From Pelomonas sp. CA6 (GTDB lineage: Bacteria; Pseudomonadota; Gammaproteobacteria; Burkholderiales; Burkholderiaceae_C), in the NCBI RefSeq assembly GCF_022549225.1, contig NZ_JAKZFD010000008.1:186001-250000 (forward strand): a stretch of DNA of 64,000 nucleotides, given 5' to 3'. Of this stretch, positions 10,444-17,734 are shown piece after piece. Below the pieces are notes generated by a model that worked only from the letters and a program-made list of their open reading frames with translations, made no database searches and had not been told where the DNA came from. Each line of letters starts with the position of its first letter. The first letter of the stretch is position 1. The translations under genes were made by a program, and so were the position numbers.

Positions 10444-11478
10444 TTACTTCAGCGCGACCTTGAGCGTCTGGCTGGGCGACTCGCCGAACACGCGCAGATA
10501 GTCCTGGCCGAAGCGGCCCAGGTGGCAGAAGCCCCAGCGCAGCGCCACGTCGGTGACACGCAGCCCCGCGGTGCCGGCCAGCAGCTCCTCGTGCACCTTG
10601 CGCAGGCGCACCTCGCGCAGCAGCCGCATGGGGCTGACGCCGCGATAGCGCTGGAATCCCAGGAACAGGCTGCGCACGCTGACGCCCGCCAGCGCCGCCA
10701 GTTGCTCGGGCGTCAGCGCCTCGCCGCAATGGGCCAGCAGGTATTCCTCCACCAGGCGCACGCTGCGCGGCGCCACCGGCGGGCTGCTGCCTTCCAGCAG
10801 CGGGCGCGCGTCGTGGCCCAGCCGCCCCAGCAGCAGCGCCAGCAGCCGGTACTGCAGCTGGGCCATCGGCAGCTCCGTCCCGGCTTCCCGGTCGGCCACC
10901 TGGATCAAGGTCAGCAGCAGGTCCTGCAGCAGCGGCTGCTGCGCCAGCGGCACGCGCGGGTCGAAGCGCGGCAGCTGTGGCGCGCGCTGGCCGGTCCAGG
11001 CCTGCAGGAAGCGGCCCATCACCTCGGTGTCGATGCGCACGCACAGCTGGGTGTTGTCGCCCTCCCAGCGCATGCGCAGGTCCTGGTCGGGCGAGACCAG
11101 GCTGGCGCAATGCGGGTCCGAGTGGAAACCCTGGCCCGCGGTCTCGATCCAGGCGCTGCCGCTGAGCGGCACCTGCAAGAGATAAAAGCGCTGTAGCGGC
11201 CCGGGCAGGATGTCCACGCTGCCGCCGTAGCGCAGCAGGCTCAGGCCCAGCAGCCCGGCCTCCATGTGCTCCATGCGCGCCTGCAGCTGCTGGCCACGGC
11301 CCGGCTCCAGCCGGTGCGAACAGAACACCCGCCCGACCACCGCCTGCGCGCAATCGCGCTCGCTGGTCGAGAACAGCTGGCGGCGGCGCTGCGCGCCGGT
11401 CCAGGCCTGCGCCAGCGTCTGCGCCGCCGTGGACGGAGCGGCGGGCGCGGCGAGATCGGCGGCGGCGGGCGGCGACAT
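10444..11478 (-). CDS. AraC/XylS family transcriptional regulator, divergent from the catabolic operon
   Basis: A 344-residue regulator. The N-terminal half resembles the AraC_binding_2 domain found in XylS-like activators (SERDCAQAVVGRVFCSHRL, PLSGSAWIETAGQ). The C-terminal AraC HTH pair is clear: [30 protein letters not shown], then VTDVALRWGFCHLGRFGQDYLRVFGESPSQTL. The start MSPPAAADL at 11478 is preferred over an upstream ATG at 11634, which would run through the shared promoter region. It is divergently placed from the SDR-led operon, and two XylS-like half-sites lie between them, so it most likely activates that operon in response to an aromatic effector. Confidence 0.9.
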   Translation of the reverse strand: MSPPAAADLAAPAAPSTAAQTLAQAWTGAQRRRQLFSTSERDCAQAVVGRVFCSHRLEPGRGQQLQARMEHMEAGLLGLSLLRYGGSVDILPGPLQRFYLLQVPLSGSAWIETAGQGFHSDPHCASLVSPDQDLRMRWEGDNTQLCVRIDTEVMGRFLQAWTGQRAPQLPRFDPRVPLAQQPLLQDLLLTLIQVADREAGTELPMAQLQYRLLALLLGRLGHDARPLLEGSSPPVAPRSVRLVEEYLLAHCGEALTPEQLAALAGVSVRSLFLGFQRYRGVSPMRLLREVRLRKVHEELLAGTAGLRVTDVALRWGFCHLGRFGQDYLRVFGESPSQTLKVALK

Positions 11479-11548
11479 GATGCGGCTCAATGTAATGACT
11501 CGCCGATGAGCGCGCCAGATGAGCAACCTCAGGCCCGCGACGCTTTCT

Positions 11549-11583
11549 TGCGCTGAACGGATAAGGCCTGCGCCGCGCGGATA
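11549..11583 (+). promoter_or_regulatory. Tandem AraC/XylS-type binding sites
   Basis: Two direct repeats, TGCG-N6-GGATA at 11549-11563 and again at 11569-11583, exactly 20 bp apart. XylS of the toluene/benzoate system binds tandem TGCA-N6-GGNTA, so the match is close. The pair ends 66 bases before the SDR start and no good -10 or -35 follows, as expected for an activator-dependent promoter. Confidence 0.7.
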
Positions 11584-11649
11584 GTGCGCCTCCCGCGGTG
11601 CGCCGGACCATGGCCGCAAGAACAAGACCCGCACAACCAGGAGACAGAC

Positions 11650-12438
11650 ATGAAGGGTTTATCCGGCAAGGTGGCCATCGTCACGGGCGGCGCCACCCTG
11701 ATCGGCGCCGCCGTCGTCGAGCGCCTCACGGCCTACGGCGCCCGCGTCGCGGTGCTGGACATCGACGCCGAGGGTGCGCAGCGCGTCGCGGCGGTCGATG
11801 CGCGCCAGCGCCTGGCGCTGGCCTGCGACATCACCGACGATGCCCAGCTGGCCGAATGCGTTGCTGCAGTGCAGCAGCAGTTCGGTGGCGTGGACCTGCT
11901 GGTCAACCTGGCCTGCAGCTACCTGGACCAGGGGCTGGCCTCGCCGCGCTCGGAATGGCAGGCCGCGCTGGATGTCAACGTGATCAGCGCGGTGATGGCG
12001 GCGCGCGCGGTGCATGACGCGATGAAGCAGCGCGGCGGCGGCGCGATCGTCAACTTCACCAGCATCTCGTCCAAGGTGGCGCAGACCGGCCGCTGGCTCT
12101 ACCCGGTCAGCAAGGCCGCGCTGGTGCAGCTGACGCGCAACATGGCCATGGACCTGGCCCCCGACGGCATCCGCGTGAACTCGGTCTCGCCGGGCTGGAC
12201 CTGGTGCCGGCTGATGGACCAGCTCTCCGGTGGCGACCGCGCCAAGACCGACCGCGTGGCCGCGCCCTTCCATCTGCTGGGCCGTGTCGGCGACGCCGCC
12301 GAGGTGGCCGAAGTGGTGGCCTTTCTGTGCTCGGAGCATGCCAGCTTCGTGACCGGCGCCGACTACGCGGTGGACGGCGGCTACTCGGCCATGGGGCCGG
12401 AGCAGAACCAGCCCGCCATCCCGCAGCTGGCGCGCTAG
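11650..12438 (+). CDS. SDR family oxidoreductase, first gene of the putative indole/isatin operon
   Basis: A 262-residue classical short-chain dehydrogenase. It has the nucleotide-binding TGGATLIG near residues 12-19, catalytic Tyr151 and Lys155 in YPVSK, the upstream Ser in FTSISSK, and a C-terminal FVTGADYAVDGGYSA. The ATG at 11650 has AGGAGA about five bases before it. It heads a run of co-directional genes to 21465. By analogy with the SDR of the Acinetobacter iif indole operon it could oxidise a dihydrodiol or hydroxyindolinone formed after epoxidation of the aromatic substrate; this substrate is inferred, not shown. Confidence 0.88.
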   Translation: MKGLSGKVAIVTGGATLIGAAVVERLTAYGARVAVLDIDAEGAQRVAAVDARQRLALACDITDDAQLAECVAAVQQQFGGVDLLVNLACSYLDQGLASPRSEWQAALDVNVISAVMAARAVHDAMKQRGGGAIVNFTSISSKVAQTGRWLYPVSKAALVQLTRNMAMDLAPDGIRVNSVSPGWTWCRLMDQLSGGDRAKTDRVAAPFHLLGRVGDAAEVAEVVAFLCSEHASFVTGADYAVDGGYSAMGPEQNQPAIPQLAR

Positions 12439-12525
12439 CCGGCCCGCCCTTTCCTTCCGCACAACCCGCATCCCGCCGCCGGGCCAGGGCCCGGCGCGTC
12501 CGACCACGCCCCCAGGAGACCGCCC

Positions 12526-13794
12526 ATGAGCACAACGAAGAGAAAAGTCGCCATCGTCGGCGCCGGACAGTCCGGCCTGCCGCTGGCCCTGGCGCTGCAA
12601 GCCCGCGGCGACGAGGTGACCCTGCTGAGCAACCGCAGCCCCGACGAGATCCGCCGCGGCAAGGTGATGTCCAGCCAGTGCATGTTCGACGCCGCGCTGC
12701 AGATCGAACGCCAGCATGGCCTCAACCAGTGGGAACACCTGTGCCCGCCGGTGCAGGGCATCGGTCTGACCGTGCCGCATCCCGAGCAGCGCGGCGCGCG
12801 GCTGATCGACTGGGCCGCGCGCCTGGACCGCGACGCGCAGGCGGTGGACCAGCGCATCAAGATGCCCGCGTGGATGGAGTTGTTCGTGCAGCGCGGCGGC
12901 AAGCTGGTGCTGAAGGACGCCGGCATCGAGGACCTGGAGCAACTGGCCGAGCAGCACGAGCTGACCGTGGTCTCGGCCGGCAAGGGCGAGATCGTCAAGC
13001 TGTTCGAACGCGACCCGGTGCGCAGCGCCTTCGCCCAGCCCATGCGCGCGCTGGCGTTGACCTATGTGAAGGGCATGACGCCGCGCACGCCCTTCTCGCG
13101 CGTGTGCTTCAACCTGATTCCCGGCGTCGGCGAGTACTTCGTCTTCCCGGCGCTGACCACCAGCGGGCCCTGCGAGATCATGGTTTTCGAGGGCGTGCCC
13201 GGCGGCCCCATGGACTGCTGGGGCGAGGTGAAGACACCCGAGCAGCACCTGAAGCAAAGCCTGGCCATCCTCGACACCTACCTGCCCTGGGAGGCCGAGC
13301 GCTGCCGCCACGTCGAGCTCAGCGACGACAACGGCATCCTCGCCGGCCGCTTCGCGCCCACCATCCGTCGTCCGGTGGGACGCCTGCCATCCGGCCGCAT
13401 CGTGCTGGGCCTGGGCGACGCGGTCTGCGTCAACGACCCCATCACCGGCCAGGGCTCCAACAACGCCACCAAGGCCTTCCAGGTGCTGTTCAACAGCATC
13501 GTCGCGCGCGGCGCGGCGCCCTTCGACGAGGCCTGGATGAACGCCAGCTTCGAGCTGTTCTGGGACTACGCCCAGCACGTGGTGCGCTGGACCAACAGCC
13601 TGCTCACCCCGCCGCCGCCGCATCTGCTGAACCTGCTCGGCGCGGCCGGCCAGTGCCCCAGCCTGGCCGGCGTCATCGCCAACAACTTCAACCACCCGCC
13701 CGCCTACTTCCCCTGGTGGACCGACCCCGAGGCCTGCGACCGGCTGATCGGCGACCACATGGCGCGCCAGGCGGCCGCGGGCGTCGCGGCATGA
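12526..13794 (+). CDS. StyA-like FAD monooxygenase (styrene/indole monooxygenase oxygenase component)
   Basis: A 422-residue group-E flavin monooxygenase, close to the usual StyA length (about 415). It has the N-terminal FAD fingerprint GAGQSG (residues 12-17), EIRRGKVMSSQCMF, GPCEIMVFEGVPGG and the strongly diagnostic GDAVCVNDPITGQGSNNATKA. These enzymes epoxidise styrene or indole using reduced FAD from a separate reductase. The reductase gene follows with an ATGA overlap. No StyC isomerase or StyD aldehyde dehydrogenase accompanies it, while an isatin-hydrolase-like gene does, so indole is the better substrate guess. Confidence 0.9.
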   Translation: MSTTKRKVAIVGAGQSGLPLALALQARGDEVTLLSNRSPDEIRRGKVMSSQCMFDAALQIERQHGLNQWEHLCPPVQGIGLTVPHPEQRGARLIDWAARLDRDAQAVDQRIKMPAWMELFVQRGGKLVLKDAGIEDLEQLAEQHELTVVSAGKGEIVKLFERDPVRSAFAQPMRALALTYVKGMTPRTPFSRVCFNLIPGVGEYFVFPALTTSGPCEIMVFEGVPGGPMDCWGEVKTPEQHLKQSLAILDTYLPWEAERCRHVELSDDNGILAGRFAPTIRRPVGRLPSGRIVLGLGDAVCVNDPITGQGSNNATKAFQVLFNSIVARGAAPFDEAWMNASFELFWDYAQHVVRWTNSLLTPPPPHLLNLLGAAGQCPSLAGVIANNFNHPPAYFPWWTDPEACDRLIGDHMARQAAAGVAA

Positions 13795-14345
13795 GCGGGG
13801 CCGTCGCCATGAGCACCTGCGCCTCCGCCGGCGCGGCCGGCCCCGACGAGGACGGCGCACGCGCGCTGCGCCGCGCGCTGGGCCGCTACCCGACCGGCGT
13901 CACCATTGTCACCACGCGCAGCGCCGACGGCCGCGCGGTGGGACTGACGGTGAACTCCTTCGCGTCGCTGTCGCTGGCGCCGCCGCTGCTGCTGTGGAGT
14001 CTGGCCAACCGCTCGCCCAATCTGCGCGCCTTCCGCGGCGCCACGCACTTCGCCATCCACGTGCTGGCGGCCGGCCAGGAGGCGCTGGCGCGGCGCTTCG
14101 CCGATCCGCGCGTGGCCGACAAGTTCGACGGCGTCGCGCTGCGCCGCGATGGCGCGGTGGAGGCCGTGCCGCTGATCGAGGGCGCGATCGCCGGCTTCGT
14201 CTGCGCCAGCCGCGACGCCATCGAGGCGGGCGACCACACGCTCTTCATCGGCCGCGTCGAGCAGCATTGGTCCGACGACGGCGCGCCACTGGTCTTCCAC
14301 GGCGGCGGCTTCGGCCGCATCGCCACGGAGGCCCACCATGGCTAG
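13791..14345 (+). CDS. Flavin reductase (StyB-like partner of the monooxygenase)
   Basis: A 184-residue flavin reductase-like domain protein. ALGRYPTGVTIVTT, VGLTVNSFASLSLAPPLLLWSL and DHTLFIGRVEQ are the conserved segments of NAD(P)H:flavin reductases of two-component monooxygenases. It supplies FADH2 to the upstream oxygenase. The ATG at 13791 overlaps the monooxygenase stop as ATGA; an alternative ATG at 13809 would remove six residues. Its end overlaps the next gene by eight bases, so translation of the three genes is coupled. Confidence 0.9.
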   Translation: MSGAVAMSTCASAGAAGPDEDGARALRRALGRYPTGVTIVTTRSADGRAVGLTVNSFASLSLAPPLLLWSLANRSPNLRAFRGATHFAIHVLAAGQEALARRFADPRVADKFDGVALRRDGAVEAVPLIEGAIAGFVCASRDAIEAGDHTLFIGRVEQHWSDDGAPLVFHGGGFGRIATEAHHG

Positions 14346-15924
14346 CCGCAACCGGGACGAGGTGCTGATCGTCGGCAGCGGCATCAACTCCCTGGTGTGC
14401 GCCGCGCTGCTCGCGCGCGCCGGCCGTGCGGTGCGCGTGCTGGAGCGCGAGGCGGTGCTGGGGGGCTGCGTGCGCAGCGACGCGCTGACGCTGCCGGGCT
14501 TCGTGCACGACACCCTGTCCACCGCGCATCCGCTCTTCATGGTGGGCCCGGCCTATGCGGCGCTGGGTCCGGCGCTGCACGAGGCCGGCCTGCAGTACTG
14601 CAACACCGACAGCCCCACCGGCGTGCTGCTGCCGGACGGCCGCCACCTGGTGCTGGCGACCGCGCGCGACGCCAACGTCGCGCGCTTCGAGGCCTGCGCC
14701 GCCGGCGACGGACAGGCCTATGCCGCGATGCTGGGCGAGGTCGGCGCGCAGGCGCCGCTGCTGTTCTCGCTGCTGGGCAACGAGCTGTGGCGCTTCGGCA
14801 CCGGCAAGGCCCTGGCCAGCCTGGCCTGGCAGCAGGGACCGCAGGCCTTGAGCGACTTCTTCGGCGCCGCCCTGGTGCCGGCGCGCCCCTGGCTGGCGCA
14901 GCAGTTCGCGTCGGAGCTGCCGGCCGCGCTGCTGGCGCCCTGGGTGCTGCATTGCGGCCTGGGGCCGGACGCACCGCTGTCGGCGCTGATGGCGCGCGTC
15001 GTCGCCTTCACGCTGGAGGCGGTGGGCATGCCGCTGGTGCGGGGCGGCAATGCCAACACGGTGAAGGCCTTCGAGCGCCTGATCCGCGCGGCGGGCGGCC
15101 AGCTCGAGACCGGCGCCGACGTGCAGCAGGTGCTGGTCGAGCGCGACCGCGCCGTGGGCGTGCGCCTGGCCGACGGGCGCGAGCTGCGCGCCGCCGAGGT
15201 GGTCTGCAACGTCACACCCACCCAGCTTTACGGCCGGCTGCTGCAGGGCGTGGCGCTGCCGCCGGAGGTGAGCGCGCAGGCCCGCCAATGGCGCTACGGC
15301 AAGGGCAATCTGCAGATCCACCTGGCGCTGTCCGAAGCGCCGCAATGGCCCGCGCCCGAGCTGGCGCGCGTGGCCTATCTGCACCTGAGCGGCGGCGCGG
15401 CGGCCGTCTCGCGCGCCGTCAACGAGGCCGAGCGCGGCCTGCTGCCGGCCGAGCCGACGATCTGCGTGGCCCAGCCCACCGCGCTGGACCCCAGCCGCGC
15501 ACCGGCCGGACAGCACATCCTGTGGATCCAGCTGCCCGAATGCCCGCGCGAACCGCTGGGCGACGCGGCGGGCGAGATCGCCGTCGACCCGGCCCAGGGC
15601 TGGAGCCCGGCGCTGCGCGAGGCCTATGCCGACCGCGTGATCGAGCGCATCGCGCGCCAGGTGCCCAATCTGCGCCGCAGCCTCCTCGGCCGCGCGGTGC
15701 TGTCGCCGGCCGATCTGCAGCGCCTCAACATCAACCTGGTCGGCGGCGACCCCTACGGCGGCGACTGCAGCCTGGACCAGAGCTTTCTGTGGCGGCCCTC
15801 GCGCGCCACGCGCAACCACGCCACGCCGCTGCGCCACCTGTGGCACATCGGCGCCTCCACCCATCCCGGCCCCGGCCTGGGCGCCGGTTCGGGCGTCCAT
15901 GTGGCGCGGCTGCTGGGCGCCTGA
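14338..15924 (+). CDS. CrtI/phytoene-desaturase-like FAD-dependent oxidoreductase
   Basis: A 528-residue FAD enzyme. It begins with the dinucleotide fold VLIVGSGINSLVCAALLARAG and ELEREA-like segment (VLEREAVLGGC), and ends in HIGASTHPGPGLGAGSGVHVARLL, the C-terminal FAD signature of the NAD(P)/FAD-dependent CrtI family. There are no carotenoid genes nearby, so desaturation of phytoene is unlikely. In this operon it may oxidise a hydroxylated indole intermediate (dihydroxyindole or 3-hydroxyoxindole) to isatin. The start overlaps the flavin reductase gene by eight bases. Confidence 0.85.
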   Translation: MASRNRDEVLIVGSGINSLVCAALLARAGRAVRVLEREAVLGGCVRSDALTLPGFVHDTLSTAHPLFMVGPAYAALGPALHEAGLQYCNTDSPTGVLLPDGRHLVLATARDANVARFEACAAGDGQAYAAMLGEVGAQAPLLFSLLGNELWRFGTGKALASLAWQQGPQALSDFFGAALVPARPWLAQQFASELPAALLAPWVLHCGLGPDAPLSALMARVVAFTLEAVGMPLVRGGNANTVKAFERLIRAAGGQLETGADVQQVLVERDRAVGVRLADGRELRAAEVVCNVTPTQLYGRLLQGVALPPEVSAQARQWRYGKGNLQIHLALSEAPQWPAPELARVAYLHLSGGAAAVSRAVNEAERGLLPAEPTICVAQPTALDPSRAPAGQHILWIQLPECPREPLGDAAGEIAVDPAQGWSPALREAYADRVIERIARQVPNLRRSLLGRAVLSPADLQRLNINLVGGDPYGGDCSLDQSFLWRPSRATRNHATPLRHLWHIGASTHPGPGLGAGSGVHVARLLGA

Positions 15925-15951
15925 GCGACAACGACCCACGAGGAGACCGAC

Positions 15952-16740
15952 ATGAATGCAAGCAATGCCGCGCTGCTGGCGCAGCTGGCCGACGCGCTGG
16001 CCCAGGGACAGCTGCGCGTGGTCGACCTGACCCAGACCCTGTCCAGCGACTTCCCCGCGCTGGTGCTGCCGCCGCAGTTCGGCCAGGTCTGGGCCTTCAA
16101 ACAGGAGCGCATCAGCCAGTACGACGAGCAGGGCCCGGGCTGGTACTGGAACAACTTCTCCTGTGGCGAGCACACCGGCACGCACTTCGACGCGCCGGTG
16201 CATTGGATCAGCGGCAAAGACCATCCCAACAACAGCGTGGACACCATAGACCCGCGCCAGTTCATCGGCCCGGCCTGCGTGGTCGACGCCAGCCGCGAGG
16301 TGGCCGGCAACGAGGACTGGCTGCTGGACGTGGACCACCTCGAGCGCTGGGAGGCCCGGCATGGCCGCATCCCGGCGGGAGCCTGGCTGCTGCTGCGCAC
16401 CGACTGGAGCAAGCGCCTGGCCGATCCCGCGGCCTTCGTGAACCTGCGCGAGGACGGCGCCCACACCCCCGGGCCGACGCAGGCCGCCGTGGAATGGCTG
16501 GTGGCGCGCGGCGTGCGCGGCTTCGGCGTGGAGACCATCAACACCGACGCCGGCCAGTCCTACGCCTGGCCGCTGCCCTATCCCTGCCACACGCTGATGC
16601 ACGGCGCCAACCGCTACGGGCTGCAATGCCTCACCCACCTCGACCAGCTGCCGCCCACCGGCGCGCTGATCGTCGCCGCGCCGCTGAAGATCCAGAACGG
16701 CTCGGGCTCGCCCTTGCGCGTGCTGGCGCTGCTGCCCTGA
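15952..16740 (+). CDS. Cyclase family metal hydrolase, isatin-hydrolase-like
   Basis: A 262-residue member of the cyclase/kynurenine formamidase superfamily (PF04199 type). The defining metal motif HTGTHFDAPVHW appears at about residues 79-90, after VVDLTQTLSSDFP at the N-terminus. The segments GVETINTDAGQSYAWPLPYPCHTLMHGANRYGLQ and APLKIQNGSGSPLRVLALLP match the pattern of this family. Characterised relatives hydrolyse isatin to isatinate, or N-formylkynurenine. The operon has no tryptophan dioxygenase or kynureninase but does have an indole-type monooxygenase, which favours isatin. A GAGGAGA ribosome site precedes the ATG. A Mn or Zn cofactor is expected. Confidence 0.85.
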   Translation: MNASNAALLAQLADALAQGQLRVVDLTQTLSSDFPALVLPPQFGQVWAFKQERISQYDEQGPGWYWNNFSCGEHTGTHFDAPVHWISGKDHPNNSVDTIDPRQFIGPACVVDASREVAGNEDWLLDVDHLERWEARHGRIPAGAWLLLRTDWSKRLADPAAFVNLREDGAHTPGPTQAAVEWLVARGVRGFGVETINTDAGQSYAWPLPYPCHTLMHGANRYGLQCLTHLDQLPPTGALIVAAPLKIQNGSGSPLRVLALLP

Positions 16741-16822
16741 GGCCGGCGCGCCGCGGTCCGTCCCTCCCCCGCCCCCACCACCCGCCAACGCGGCCCCGCG
16801 CCGACGTTTCAGGAGACATGCC

Positions 16823-17719
16823 ATGTCCACCCTCCCCCGCGCCGCACGGCGCCTGGCCACGCTGACCCTTCTCGCCGCCGCCAGCGCGGCCCACGCCACC
16901 GAAGGCGGCGGCCTGGGCACTTATCCCGACGGCCTGGAGAACTACCTGTCCGGCGCGCTGCCGCCACCCGGCGTGCACGCGCTGCTCTATGCCGGCCTGA
17001 TGAAGTACGACAAGCTGCGCGACACGAACGGCCACGCGCTGCCCGTGCCCGGCTTCGGTGTCGACGTGGCCGTGCTGGCGCCGCGCATCGTCTGGGTCAC
17101 GCCGCACAAGGTGCTGGGCGGCGACCTCGCCTTCCACACCGTGCTGCCGCTGCTGAACGTGAGCTTCAAGGCCGCAGGCACGCGCTGGCGCAGCACCGGG
17201 CTGGGCGACATCACCTTCGGTCCGGCCCTGGGCTTTCACCCCTCTCCCTCGCTGCACTACGTGCTGGCGCTGGACCTGATCGCGCCGACCGGGCGCTACA
17301 GCAGCGGCGACCCCTCCAGCCCCGGCAAGAACCACTGGACCGTGCAGCCGGTCTTCGCGATCAGCACGATGGAGGCGGCGGGACTGAACGCTGACCTCAA
17401 GCTGATGTATGACATCAATCAACGCAACGGCGCCACCCAGACCCGCTCCGGCCAGGCCCTGCACGCCGACTACGCGCTGGGCTGGGGGCTGGGCAACGGC
17501 TGGGTGGCGGGCCTCGGCGGCCACGTCTTCCTGCAGACCACCGCCGACAGCGGGCCCGCGTCGGCGCAGGGCAAGGCGCGCGCCATCGGCCTGGGGCCCT
17601 CGCTGCGCTATGCCGACGGCCGGGGCGTGCTGGTGACGCTGAAGCTGCAAAAGGAGTTCAGCGTGCGCAACCGCCCCGAAGGCACGCAGTTCTTCGTCAA
17701 GGCGGCGTTGCCGTTCTGA
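16823..17719 (+). CDS. MetA-pathway/SphA-type outer-membrane channel-like protein
   Basis: A 298-residue secreted beta-barrel protein. The signal peptide (RRLATLTLLAAASAAHA) is cleaved at about residue 26. GLGTYPDGLENYLSGALPPPGVH is the start characteristic of the meta-pathway phenol-degradation outer-membrane family (PF13557), and the protein ends in a terminal Phe (VKAALPF). Family members are found in aromatic-degradation operons and are thought to admit hydrophobic substrates. Its place between the hydrolase and the oxidoreductase genes supports an aromatic substrate for the whole operon. AGGAGA lies nine bases before the ATG. Confidence 0.85.
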   Translation: MSTLPRAARRLATLTLLAAASAAHATEGGGLGTYPDGLENYLSGALPPPGVHALLYAGLMKYDKLRDTNGHALPVPGFGVDVAVLAPRIVWVTPHKVLGGDLAFHTVLPLLNVSFKAAGTRWRSTGLGDITFGPALGFHPSPSLHYVLALDLIAPTGRYSSGDPSSPGKNHWTVQPVFAISTMEAAGLNADLKLMYDINQRNGATQTRSGQALHADYALGWGLGNGWVAGLGGHVFLQTTADSGPASAQGKARAIGLGPSLRYADGRGVLVTLKLQKEFSVRNRPEGTQFFVKAALPF

Positions 17720-17734
17720 CCCCGGCAGCGACAT

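Noticed and set aside
12526-14345. Classical styrene degradation (styAB)
   Set aside because: Neither styrene oxide isomerase nor phenylacetaldehyde dehydrogenase genes are present, while an isatin-hydrolase-like gene is.
15952-16740. Kynurenine formamidase (tryptophan catabolism)
   Set aside because: Same superfamily, but no tryptophan dioxygenase or kynureninase is near and the operon context fits isatin better.
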